Below, one piece after another: positions 32,552 to 39,887 of a stretch of DNA of 40,331 bases (the first letter of the stretch is position 1; every line of letters begins with the position of its first letter). The position numbers and the translations under genes are program-made. This DNA comes from JBOFSR01 sp051651645 (GTDB taxonomy: Bacteria; Spirochaetota; Spirochaetia; Treponematales; Treponemataceae), in contig JBOFSR010000051.1 in assembly GCA_051651645.1 (NCBI GenBank), forward strand, positions 1 to 40,331, in the 5' to 3' direction. The notes under the pieces were generated by a model. That model did no database searches, was not told the DNA's origin, and worked only from the letters and a program-made list of their open reading frames with translations.

Positions 32552-33685
32552 ATGTATGCAACACGTGCAATTATCCATCTTGATCGTTTTGAGCATAATC
32601 TACAACAAGTACGATCAATTATTCCCTCACAAACAAAAATTTGTGTTCCTGTCAAAGCGGATGCATACGGACATGGGGCGGTACAAATTGCTCAATACGC
32701 AAAGGCTCATGGAGCAGAATTGTTGGCAGTGGCAAACGTTCATGAAGGAATAGAGTTACGCCAAGCCAATATTAGCGGTACAATTTTATGCTTTGGCACC
32801 GTTTTACCTGATGAAATTCCCCTGTTATTTGACTACAAGCTGACTCCCTTTGTTTTTGATGCAGCTTTTATTTCGCTTTTAACACACCACGCAACCAAAG
32901 AAAAACAGAGCATTGATGTTCATCTAAAAATTGATACGGGAATGGCTCGATGTGGTTGTGACTACACAAATGCTCATACAATAGCAAAAATCATTGCTCA
33001 ACAAAAAAATCTTCACCTTGCGGGTGTTGCAACTCACTTTGCCTGTGCCGATTCAACCAATCCTAATGATATTAGCTATACACAGTTGCAACTGACGCGT
33101 TTTGATCAAAGCGTAAATAATATCAGAAAAGAAGGAGTTGAGACGGGACTTGTGCATGCAGCAAATTCAGGAGCTACCATTTTACACCCTCAAAGTCATT
33201 TTGATATGGTACGACCAGGACTCATCCTTTATGGCTACCTTGAAAAATCACTTGCACAGAGCAAAAATCACAAGGCCTCCTTCAAACCCGTAATGGAGAT
33301 ATATTCAACAATCACTTCAATTAAAATGATTGAAAAGGGCGATTTTATTTCGTATGGAAGAACGTGGCAGGCAGACAAAAAAACGCTCATAGCGACAGTA
33401 CCAATGGGCTATGCCGACGGATTAAACCGAGCATTATCGAATAATTTTGAAATAGGCATTCACGGTAAAAGCTATCCTGTAGTAGGAAGAATATGCATGG
33501 ATCAATGCCTTGTTGATATAGGGCTAAATAGCGAAATTCAAGTCTTTGATGAGGTCTGTATAATGGGAGATAAGGCTCCTTACAGTACACAATCTCTCGC
33601 AGAAAAACTACACACAATTCCCTACGAAATCACCTGCTCAATTAATAAACGGGTGAAGCGAATTTACTCCACAAACGGGAAGTAA
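32552..33685 (+). CDS. alr: Alanine racemase
   Basis: 377 residues, standard. The PLP-lysine motif CVPVKADAYGHG holds Lys35. Other family blocks are VHLKIDTGMARCGC, FDMVRPGLILYGY, ISYGRTWQADKKTLIATVPM (Tyr268, the second catalytic base) and GRICMDQCLVDIG. It makes D-alanine for peptidoglycan. The ATG starts directly after a promoter and no Shine-Dalgarno site is present, so the mRNA is probably leaderless. It is convergent with the tRNA cluster, 22 bases from the 3' end of tRNA-Ser(CGA). Confidence 0.95.
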   Translation: MYATRAIIHLDRFEHNLQQVRSIIPSQTKICVPVKADAYGHGAVQIAQYAKAHGAELLAVANVHEGIELRQANISGTILCFGTVLPDEIPLLFDYKLTPFVFDAAFISLLTHHATKEKQSIDVHLKIDTGMARCGCDYTNAHTIAKIIAQQKNLHLAGVATHFACADSTNPNDISYTQLQLTRFDQSVNNIRKEGVETGLVHAANSGATILHPQSHFDMVRPGLILYGYLEKSLAQSKNHKASFKPVMEIYSTITSIKMIEKGDFISYGRTWQADKKTLIATVPMGYADGLNRALSNNFEIGIHGKSYPVVGRICMDQCLVDIGLNSEIQVFDEVCIMGDKAPYSTQSLAEKLHTIPYEITCSINKRVKRIYSTNGK

Positions 33686-33707
33686 AACAAGGGATTGACG
33701 TAACCTA

Positions 33708-33792
33708 CGGAGAGAGGGGGATTCGAACCCCCGATACCTTGCGGCATAACGGTTTTCGAGACCGCCCGATTCAACCACTCTCGCATCTCTCC
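33708..33792 (-). tRNA. tRNA-Ser (anticodon CGA)
   Basis: An 85-base class II tRNA with acceptor GGAGAGA pairing TCTCTCC and discriminator G. The anticodon loop CTCGAAA gives CGA, a long variable arm follows, and the T-arm is GGGGGTTCGAATCCCCC. No encoded CCA. Last in the minus-strand cluster of four, with a terminator-like hairpin just before its 5' end. Confidence 0.93.
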
Positions 33793-33821
33793 AAAAACAA
33801 AGGTTGCCTACACGGGCAACC
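33793..33821 (-). terminator. Terminator-like hairpin between tRNA-Arg and tRNA-Ser(CGA)
   Basis: On the minus strand GGTTGCC (33821-33815) pairs with GGCAACC (33808-33802) across six bases, followed by TTTGTTTTT directly before tRNA-Ser(CGA). It looks like an intrinsic terminator but sits inside the cluster, so it may attenuate or guide processing. Confidence 0.5.
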
Positions 33822-33830
33822 CTTACGTAA

Positions 33831-33904
33831 TGAGACTGAGAGGAGTCGAACCTCCGACCTTTAGATCCGCAATCTAACGCTCTATCCAACTGAGCTACAA
33901 TCTC
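33831..33904 (-). tRNA. tRNA-Arg (anticodon GCG)
   Basis: 74 bases. Acceptor GAGATTG pairs CAGTCTC (one T-G pair) with discriminator A. D-arm GCTCAGTTGGATAGAGC, anticodon stem TTAGA/TCTAA with loop TTGCGGA, and T-arm GGAGGTTCGACTCC. The anticodon reads GCG, not the usual bacterial ACG that is edited to inosine. No encoded CCA. Confidence 0.93.
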
Positions 33905-33912
33905 GATAGTAG

Positions 33913-34000
33913 CGGAGCAGGGGGGATTCGAACCCCCGGTACGCTTTTGGCGCACAACTCCTTAGCAGGGAGCCACCTTCGGCCACTCGGTCACCGCTCC
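33913..34000 (-). tRNA. tRNA-Ser (anticodon GCT)
   Basis: An 88-base class II tRNA with acceptor GGAGCGG pairing CTGCTCC, anticodon loop CTGCTAA giving GCT, a long variable arm and T-arm GGGGGTTCGAATCCCCC. Discriminator G, no CCA. Separated by about 50 bases from tRNA-Ser(TGA) upstream. Confidence 0.93.
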
Positions 34001-34051
34001 AATATTTAAAATATTGATTTCTACAAAAGCATAAATGTCAAAATTTTATTT

Positions 34052-34136
34052 CGGAGCAGGGGGGATTCGAACCCCCGGTACCTTTCGGCACAACGGTTTT
34101 CAAGACCGCCTCCTTAAACCACTCGGACACCGCTCC
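34052..34136 (-). tRNA. tRNA-Ser (anticodon TGA)
   Basis: An 85-base class II tRNA with acceptor GGAGCGG pairing CTGCTCC, anticodon loop CTTGAAA giving TGA, and a long variable arm. Discriminator G, no CCA. It is the first tRNA of the cluster, just after the promoter. Confidence 0.94.
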
Positions 34137-34145
34137 ATTTTTTTT

Positions 34146-34175
34146 ACTGTACACTGAAAAAACCGTCTTTGTCAA
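34146..34175 (-). promoter_or_regulatory. Promoter of the Ser/Ser/Arg/Ser tRNA cluster
   Basis: On the minus strand TTGACA (34170-34175), 18 bases, TACAGT (34146-34151), 9 bases before the tRNA-Ser(TGA) 5' end at 34136. It lies between secG and the tRNA genes. Confidence 0.65.
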
Positions 34176-34214
34176 GCCTTTTAATCCAATATACATGTTT
34201 TTTCTAAAAAGAAA

Positions 34215-34688
34215 TTACTCTTGATCTTCAGTAACTTCATCTACGGGATCAGCAGGCTGTTCCTCTGTAGACTCAGCTGGATCATACTCTATAATTTTTA
34301 CAGAAGAAGATCCCTCTGTATCATCAAGATTAATAGTATTCGCCTCAGAAGCATCGCTATCACTGCTTTCCTCGTCTGATTTTTCAACCCACCACTCGCC
34401 CTCTCCACTTGATTCTTTAATTTGCTGAATTGTTGGATCCAAAGTTTTAACTTTTGGGGCTTTGTTAATAAATGCAAGCAAAAAAGCGAGAACAAAAAAA
34501 AGCGTCACAAAGATATACGTTGTTTTCGTAATAACACTTGCCGAACGAGAGCCAAAAGCTTGAGAGCCACCGCCGCCAAGCAATCCGCCAAGTCCGCCAC
34601 CTTCATCGTTTTGAATCAAAACCAAGGCCACAAGCAAAATACAAATCAACACAAAAATAACAAGTAAAATAATTCCAATTATTGACAT
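34215..34688 (-). CDS. secG: SecG preprotein translocase subunit with long acidic tail
   Basis: 157 residues from the ATG at 34688; a longer frame adds 18 residues that do not fit the family. TM1 (about 3-24, IILLVIFVLICILLVALVLI) is followed by the SecG glycine motif LGGLLGGGGSQAFGSRSA and TM2 (about 52-74, IFVTLFFVLAFLLAFIN). This part is standard SecG. Residues about 80-157 form an unusual tail rich in Glu, Asp and Ser, at least twice the family's usual C-terminal length. SecG helps SecYEG move proteins across the inner membrane. Upstream of a tRNA cluster, as secG often is. Confidence 0.9.
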   Translation of the reverse strand: MSIIGIILLVIFVLICILLVALVLIQNDEGGGLGGLLGGGGSQAFGSRSASVITKTTYIFVTLFFVLAFLLAFINKAPKVKTLDPTIQQIKESSGEGEWWVEKSDEESSDSDASEANTINLDDTEGSSSVKIIEYDPAESTEEQPADPVDEVTEDQE

Positions 34689-34885
34689 ACCATTCTCTAT
34701 ATTTATAATTTGATTACGTTTCAGACAAAGCCTGAAAACCACTGCTAAACAGAACGCTTACTATACCATACTATTAAAAATTATGCAATACATCGACGAG
34801 AAATCCTTTTTGATAATTTGGTATAAATTCTGCAGTTGTAAAAATCAGGCGATAATCTTTTCGTCAAAAACGCAATGCTCTCAGA

Positions 34886-34914
34886 TTGACAAGCTCATAT
34901 AATGCATATATACT
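34886..34914 (+). promoter_or_regulatory. Promoter of the PH-like protein / K+ channel pair
   Basis: Consensus TTGACA (34886-34891), 17 bases, TATACT (34909-34914). The start site falls near 34921, just before TAGGAG (34921-34926), so the ATG at 34932 is the real start and upstream ATG 34902 would not be transcribed. Confidence 0.72.
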
Positions 34915-34931
34915 GTGCTTTAGGAGTTTTA

Positions 34932-35597
34932 ATGAAAAAGATTTTTAAATTTTTGTACTATTTTTTAGTTATCGGATGGACAATAAAATCAATTTCTGCA
35001 ATTTTTGACAAAACACTGCCATTCAGTGAAAAAACTTTCTATATTTACGCCTTACTTATTATCATTTTTCTACAGGTTGCACCTAAGGCTTACAAAATAT
35101 TCAAACAAAAAAAATATCAAAAACGATACGCTGCTCTTGTTGAAGAGATAACAACTGATATTGAGAATAATTTTCAACCTATTTCTGTTGACATAAAGCT
35201 CACCTCAGATGAATACGCGTATTTTAAGATTGATAATGTTGACTGGCAAGAATTACGAAAAGAGCAAAAGTCTATATCGTATACAGGTCTTTCAAAAACG
35301 GTCAACCTGGGGGCAGGATTGCGGTTTCGATTGGGAGGAATGGCGCCTATTAGACATACAAAGGATGCACTTACAGTTATTGAAGAGGGAACTTTATATC
35401 TTACAAATAAAAATATTTTTCTTGTAAATAGTTTTGCCACAAAAAAAATCCCCCTTGATAAAGTTATAAACACCGTTCCCTATAGCGATGCTATTTGTCT
35501 GCAAAGAAATACAGGAAAAGCGGTTTTTTTGAGTATGAATGTGAAAAATAGTATCCGTTTCAGCCTTACTCTGGAAAAAATTTTAACAAATAAATAG
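34932..35597 (+). CDS. Membrane protein with two helices and a PH/GRAM-like domain
   Basis: 221 residues from ATG 34932. TM1 is about 4-24 and TM2 about 34-54 (YIYALLIIIFLQVAP), with a basic linker (KQKKYQKRY). The soluble part contains EGTLYLTNKNIFLVNSFATK and KIPLDKVINTVPYSDAICLQ, the strand pattern of bacterial PH-like (GRAM/YdbS) domains. Function unknown. It may sense lipid or regulate its partner. The K+ channel gene follows 13 bases later on the same transcript. Confidence 0.6.
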   Translation: MKKIFKFLYYFLVIGWTIKSISAIFDKTLPFSEKTFYIYALLIIIFLQVAPKAYKIFKQKKYQKRYAALVEEITTDIENNFQPISVDIKLTSDEYAYFKIDNVDWQELRKEQKSISYTGLSKTVNLGAGLRFRLGGMAPIRHTKDALTVIEEGTLYLTNKNIFLVNSFATKKIPLDKVINTVPYSDAICLQRNTGKAVFLSMNVKNSIRFSLTLEKILTNK

Positions 35598-35610
35598 GGT
35601 GCGAGCAAAA

Positions 35611-36297
35611 ATGAAACTTTATGAAAAAATATTTACAGCCTTTATTAGTATTTTAATTTTGCTGAGTGTAATTTTAATTATCCTTGAATCAAATCAAAAC
35701 TTTGCATTACAGAATGCTATTTGGCTTGAGCCCCTTAATACTTTTATCTATATTATGTTTATTATAGAATTTATTTTCAATGTTTGTCGAAAACAATGGA
35801 AGGGGCTTGTTTTTGACTTTTTGGCAATCTTGCCGTTCATCATACCCTTTATCCGCATTGACTTGCGTGTTTTACGATTATTACGCATTCTTCGAATTAC
35901 CAAGATTTTTACTATTCCTGCCTATAAAAGGTCGATAAAACTTTTTGCTCGTGTATTTTTACGTGAGAAAGAAATATTAATTATTACCTTGTCGATTAGC
36001 TTTACATTGGTGCTATTTTCTTCTGTCCTGATGTGGCATTTAGAGCATGAAACACAGCCAGATAAATTCCCAGATATATCAACAACAATGTGGTGGGCAG
36101 TTGCAACACTCACAACAGTAGGATATGGAGATATTTATCCTGTAACCCCATTAGGCCGACTTCTTGCTTCAATTATTGCCATTATTGGAATTGGATTAAT
36201 TGCTGTTCCCAGTGGAATTATTAGTGCAGGCTTTATCGCTCAATATAATGAAGAAAAAGAAAAAAAGCATAAGAAAAGATTGATAAAAAACAACTGA
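35611..36297 (+). CDS. Voltage-gated-type potassium channel
   Basis: 228 residues from ATG 35611; a GTG at 35599 is possible. Six membrane segments. S4 is the charged stretch IDLRVLRLLRILRITK with Arg every third residue. The pore loop has the selectivity filter TTVGYGDIYPVTP, then S6 (LLASIIAIIGIGLIAVPSGI) with the Pro-Ser-Gly hinge. There is no long cytoplasmic RCK domain, only a short basic tail (EEKEKKHKKRLIKNN), so gating is likely by voltage or by the neighbouring PH-like protein. Inferred role: K+ flux and membrane potential. Confidence 0.92.
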   Translation: MKLYEKIFTAFISILILLSVILIILESNQNFALQNAIWLEPLNTFIYIMFIIEFIFNVCRKQWKGLVFDFLAILPFIIPFIRIDLRVLRLLRILRITKIFTIPAYKRSIKLFARVFLREKEILIITLSISFTLVLFSSVLMWHLEHETQPDKFPDISTTMWWAVATLTTVGYGDIYPVTPLGRLLASIIAIIGIGLIAVPSGIISAGFIAQYNEEKEKKHKKRLIKNN

Positions 36298-36405
36298 AGC
36301 AAAAAATCTGTCTCTCTTGCAAATCAAATAATTTTATAGTACATTTGAAATCATGCAGATATATATTTGCTGCTCAAGACCTTTAACAAAAACAAAAGAG
36401 GCATT

Positions 36406-37218
36406 ATGTTTGTTGATACGCACTGTCATTTAACATCAGTAGAGAACAAAGGAATACAAATCGACTCGTTATTCCAAGAGCTTTCTGCAAAAAACTTTCA
36501 GTTTTTACTTGATATTGGAACTGAATGCAACGATTTACAAAAAAGAAAAAAATACATAGCCACCGCTCAAAAACATACGTTAGATTTGCGTTTCTCGGCG
36601 GGAATTTGGCCGTCCCAAGAAGCAAGTCTTGATCGTTTTAATCAAATTCATGAATTAAAAAATCAAATTGAGTGTGCAAAAAATGAAAAAATCCCTCTTT
36701 GTGCAATTGGTGAGTGCGGAATTGATTTGCACTGGAATGAGCCGAGCAAAGAGCAGACAGAACTTTTTGAAATGCAAATTGAGCTTGCAAAAACACTTAA
36801 TTTACCAGTTATTATTCACTCGCGAAGTGGCTTTGATGAAACAATTTCGTGCTTAAAAAATATGAATTATCACAATGGTGTCATTCATTGCTTTTCATAC
36901 AATGTAGCTAAAGCAGTGCAGTTTTTGGACTTAGGGTGGTATATTTCTTTTTCAGGCAGTATCACGTATGCAAAAAAAGACAAGGCGGGCGAAAATGAAA
37001 AGCTAATCACGTATATTCCAAATGATTTATTGCTTTTAGAAACGGATGCCCCCTATCTTGCACCAAAACCTGAGCGTGGAAAAACAAATACCAGCCTGTT
37101 AATTGCTCACACCTATGAATTTATTGCAAATAAACGCAATCAAAGTCTGGAGGATCTTCAAAAAATAATATATGCCAATTCTATGGCCCTATTTGGCAAC
37201 AAAGCTATTCTTGCATAA
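36406..37218 (+). CDS. tatD: TatD-family metal-dependent DNase
   Basis: 270 residues from ATG 36406, with GAGG 6 bases upstream; a longer frame from 36367 lacks a ribosome site. Metal ligands are in MFVDTHCHL (His-x-His), GECGIDLHW (Glu), VIIHSRSGF (His), GVIHCFSYN (His) and ETDAPYLAP (Asp). TatD proteins are 3'-5' DNA exonucleases or D-aminoacyl hydrolases of the amidohydrolase fold. The stop overlaps the -35 element of the rsgA promoter. Confidence 0.93.
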   Translation: MFVDTHCHLTSVENKGIQIDSLFQELSAKNFQFLLDIGTECNDLQKRKKYIATAQKHTLDLRFSAGIWPSQEASLDRFNQIHELKNQIECAKNEKIPLCAIGECGIDLHWNEPSKEQTELFEMQIELAKTLNLPVIIHSRSGFDETISCLKNMNYHNGVIHCFSYNVAKAVQFLDLGWYISFSGSITYAKKDKAGENEKLITYIPNDLLLLETDAPYLAPKPERGKTNTSLLIAHTYEFIANKRNQSLEDLQKIIYANSMALFGNKAILA

Positions 37219-37239
37219 ATACTCATTTAGCGATACTAT
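37211..37239 (+). promoter_or_regulatory. Candidate leaderless promoter of rsgA
   Basis: TTGCAT (37211-37216, overlapping the tatD stop), 17 bases, TACTAT (37234-37239), 5 bases to ATG 37245. Confidence 0.5.
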
Positions 37240-37244
37240 AAACT

Positions 37245-38201
37245 ATGCAAGGACGAATTTGTGAAGGCTCAAACAATTTTTTTGTTGTTGAGTGTGATGA
37301 CGGTATTACTCGACTATGTAGTCTAAAGGGCAAAAAGCTGCCATCGGCTGAACGCTATTACAATCCGCTTGCTCCAGGTGATTTTGTGCAAGTGCTTATC
37401 GATAATCTTGACAATAAGGCAGGGCAAATTACTGAACTTATCGAGCGAAAAAATGCCTACTTGCGCTGGAATGTTAAAGGACGATTACCGCAACTATTGG
37501 CGGCAAATCTTGATTATTTATTTTGCGTAACGACGCCGCAAAATCCACCGTTTAGAGCCCGCTTTATTGATAGAATGCTCATTCAAGCTGATGAGCAAAA
37601 AATTCAAAGTTTTATTTTGCTTAATAAATGTGATAATAAAATTCCTGCTGACTGTGAAAATCAATTAAAAATTTGGCAGGATTGCGGTTACACGGTTATA
37701 AAAATTTCTGCAAAAACAGGAGAGGGGATGCAGGAAATGACAGAATTTCTTGCTAACCACCTGTGTGCGTTTGCGGGTCAATCGGGTGTTGGCAAATCAA
37801 CAATTATTAATCGCCTTGACGATTCAATGAATATTCGCACAGGTAATTTATGCGAAAAATATGATCGCGGGAGTCACACAACAACAAAGGGCGTGCTTCA
37901 TCACATCAAAATAAACTCAAACTTTACAAAGAGTAACAGTAATGTATTTTGCGATATAATTGATACGCCAGGAATCAGACGTTTTGTGCTGCATGATATC
38001 AAGGCGGAGGATCTTATTTACAACTTTCCAGAAATGGCTCCGCTGGTTGGAACATGCGGTTTTGGTATGTCTTGTTCACATACGCATGAAAAAAACTGTG
38101 CAATTTTGCACGCGGTAGAAAAAGGACGGGTTTCATCACTTCGCTATGAAAGCTGGCAACGGGTCAAAGAAGAAATAGAAACTGACTCATGGCTGGATTA
38201 A
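37245..38201 (+). CDS. rsgA: Small-ribosomal-subunit maturation GTPase RsgA (YjeQ)
   Basis: 318 residues. An OB-fold precedes a circularly permuted GTPase in the order G4 (FILLNKCDNK), G5 (KISAKTGEG), G1 (FAGQSGVGKSTI), G2 and G3 (IDTPGIRRFV). A zinc finger follows (CGFGMSCSHTHEKNCAIL) with Cys/His ligands. RsgA helps the 30S subunit mature. No Shine-Dalgarno site is present, but a -10 element lies 5 bases upstream. It ends 4 bases from recX on the opposite strand. Confidence 0.93.
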   Translation: MQGRICEGSNNFFVVECDDGITRLCSLKGKKLPSAERYYNPLAPGDFVQVLIDNLDNKAGQITELIERKNAYLRWNVKGRLPQLLAANLDYLFCVTTPQNPPFRARFIDRMLIQADEQKIQSFILLNKCDNKIPADCENQLKIWQDCGYTVIKISAKTGEGMQEMTEFLANHLCAFAGQSGVGKSTIINRLDDSMNIRTGNLCEKYDRGSHTTTKGVLHHIKINSNFTKSNSNVFCDIIDTPGIRRFVLHDIKAEDLIYNFPEMAPLVGTCGFGMSCSHTHEKNCAILHAVEKGRVSSLRYESWQRVKEEIETDSWLD

Positions 38202-38205
38202 AAGA

Positions 38206-38865
38206 CTACAGCTCCTCTAGTTTTTTTCTAATTTGCGAATAGCTAAAGCCTTTGCGAATAAGCCTTTCGTAGATTTTTTTTTCACTTAAATTTTTTGATT
38301 GATATTTTTGCAAAGCACTTTCAAGAAGAGCATCTTCACTATGTTCACTGAAAAATTCCTCAAGGCAGGTGTTTATAATGTTTTTATTAATGCCTTTTTT
38401 TATTAACTCAGCAAATAAACGATTTTTTCCTTCAGTTTTATGAATGCTTCTATTTTTTAACCACGAACGAGCAAATCGTTCATCAGATAAATAATTTTTT
38501 GATTCAAGAAAACTAAAAGCGGCATTAATGGCTTTTTCAGAGCAATTTTTTTTAAGTAACTTTCGAAACAGTAAAAGTTTACATTGTTCACAACGAGCTA
38601 AGTATGCAACGGCTTTTTGCTCAGCTGCAAAGGTCTCTCCTGCGTGCAATAAATCAGCTACTTCATCAGATGAATAAACGCGCTCATAAAAATCTTCTTT
38701 TTTTATTTTTTCAAAATAACTTGTTCGCAAAAAAAAAGAACTTCCTAATGAGGTTGTAACTTTGACAACCTCATCTGAAGTCCATAATAACTTTGTAAGA
38801 CGAAATTCTGTGTAATTATTTTCTGCATCCGTGTTTGATTCACAGACATCAGAATATAAATCCAT
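38206..38865 (-). CDS. recX: RecX regulatory protein of RecA
   Basis: 219 residues, slightly longer than average. An N-terminal beta-type segment (about 1-55) is followed by three-helix RecX repeats: AVAYLARCEQCKLLLFRKLL, SDERFARSWLKNRSIHKTEG, and FAELIKKGINKNIINTCLEE, ending in a final repeat with KIYERLIRKGFSYSQIRKKL. RecX binds RecA filaments and limits their growth. It begins 3 bases after rpsI and probably shares its transcript, although unrelated in job. Confidence 0.87.
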   Translation of the reverse strand: MDLYSDVCESNTDAENNYTEFRLTKLLWTSDEVVKVTTSLGSSFFLRTSYFEKIKKEDFYERVYSSDEVADLLHAGETFAAEQKAVAYLARCEQCKLLLFRKLLKKNCSEKAINAAFSFLESKNYLSDERFARSWLKNRSIHKTEGKNRLFAELIKKGINKNIINTCLEEFFSEHSEDALLESALQKYQSKNLSEKKIYERLIRKGFSYSQIRKKLEEL

Positions 38866-38868
38866 TGA

Positions 38869-39264
38869 CTAACGTTTACTAAATTGAAATTTACGACGTG
38901 CTCCACGTTGTCCGTATTTTTTACGTTCAACCATACGTGAATCACGAGTTAAATAACCGTTTGCCTTAAGGGCAGTATAATTTGATTGATCAACTTGAAT
39001 CAAGGCACGAGCAAGTCCATGTAAACAAGCACCAGCTTGGCCATTTAATCCGCCACCACTTACATTAATTAAAATGTCATATTTATTTTCACAATTTGTT
39101 ACCATAAGAGCTTGACGCACAACAACAACCTGTGAAGGCGTTGAAAAATATGCATTCATATCCTTGCCATTAATAACAAGTTTACCTGCACCCTCACGAA
39201 TAAATACACGGGCTACAGCTGTTTTTCGTCGTCCTGTACCAATACCAATATTTTTACTCACCAT
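38869..39264 (-). CDS. rpsI: 30S ribosomal protein S9
   Basis: 131 residues. Typical S9 features are GTGRRKTAVARVFIREGAGK, VVVRQALMVTNCENKYDILI and a basic end DSRMVERKKYGQRGARRKFQ followed by FSKR, the tail that reaches the ribosomal P site. It starts 9 bases after rplM in the conserved rplM-rpsI order. Confidence 0.97.
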   Translation of the reverse strand: MVSKNIGIGTGRRKTAVARVFIREGAGKLVINGKDMNAYFSTPSQVVVVRQALMVTNCENKYDILINVSGGGLNGQAGACLHGLARALIQVDQSNYTALKANGYLTRDSRMVERKKYGQRGARRKFQFSKR

Positions 39265-39273
39265 ACTCTCCTA

Positions 39274-39702
39274 TTATATTTCCAGCGTTTTTGGATTTTG
39301 TGCACCATGAGGATGATTTTCCCCTGCATAAATCTTTACATTGCCAAGTAGTTTACGTCCCAAACGCCCATTAGGAAGCATTCCTTTGATTGCAATCTTT
39401 AATGGATCTTCAGGATGTCGTTCTAATTTTTTCAAAAATGTGAATGATTTTAATCCACCCACATAGCCTGTATGATGATGATACATTTTGTCTGTAGCTT
39501 TAGCCCCAGTTACCGCAACTTTTTCAGCATTAATAATTACAATAAAATCACCCATTTGTTGATTTGGCGTATAAACGGGTTTATGTTTTCCGCGTAAAAC
39601 GCTTGCAACTCTCGCTGCAATTCGTCCAAGAGGCTTATTGTTTGCGTCAATAATATACCACTCACGATTCGCCTCATTTTCTTTAATAAAAATTGTTTTC
39701 AT
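39274..39702 (-). CDS. rplM: 50S ribosomal protein L13
   Basis: 142 residues, standard. Core motifs are WYIIDANNKPLGRIAARVAS, VLRGKHKPVYTPNQQMGDFI, KMYHHHTGYVGGLKSFT and AIKGMLPNGRLGRKLLGNVK followed by IYAGENHPHGAQ. The ATG has an AAGG site. It leads rplM-rpsI-recX from a promoter at 39843-39872, with a 5' leader of about 130 bases carrying two hairpins. Confidence 0.97.
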   Translation of the reverse strand: MKTIFIKENEANREWYIIDANNKPLGRIAARVASVLRGKHKPVYTPNQQMGDFIVIINAEKVAVTGAKATDKMYHHHTGYVGGLKSFTFLKKLERHPEDPLKIAIKGMLPNGRLGRKLLGNVKIYAGENHPHGAQNPKTLEI

Positions 39703-39727
39703 TTTTTAACCTTAAACAAAAAACTTT

Positions 39728-39774
39728 ATAAATACAGAGTATTTATATTTCTTTTAGATGAGCAAATCTAAAAG
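39728..39774 (-). promoter_or_regulatory. Two tandem hairpins in the rplM leader
   Basis: In transcription order: a 9-base-pair perfect stem (39774-39766 with 39759-39751, 6-base loop), then 4 bases later an 8-base-pair perfect stem (39746-39739 with 39735-39728, 3-base loop). The second is followed closely by a run of six T on the minus strand. They could form an L13 autoregulatory site or a weak attenuator. Confidence 0.5.
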
Positions 39775-39842
39775 ATTGCACTTAATAAACAAGCCATTAG
39801 AGACTTGCCGTTCGCATCAAGCGCAGATATTACGGGTAGATT

Positions 39843-39872
39843 ATTATACAGCAATACAGTGATTTTAGTCAA
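39843..39872 (-). promoter_or_regulatory. Promoter of rplM-rpsI-recX
   Basis: On the minus strand TTGACT (39867-39872), 18 bases, perfect TATAAT (39843-39848). The start site near 39836 gives a leader of about 130 bases. Confidence 0.78.
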
Positions 39873-39887
39873 GCAGATTTTTGATTT

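Noticed and set aside
33638..33955. 105-codon minus-strand frame over tRNA genes
   Set aside because: It lies across three tRNA genes and the alr 3' end, and is a chance frame.
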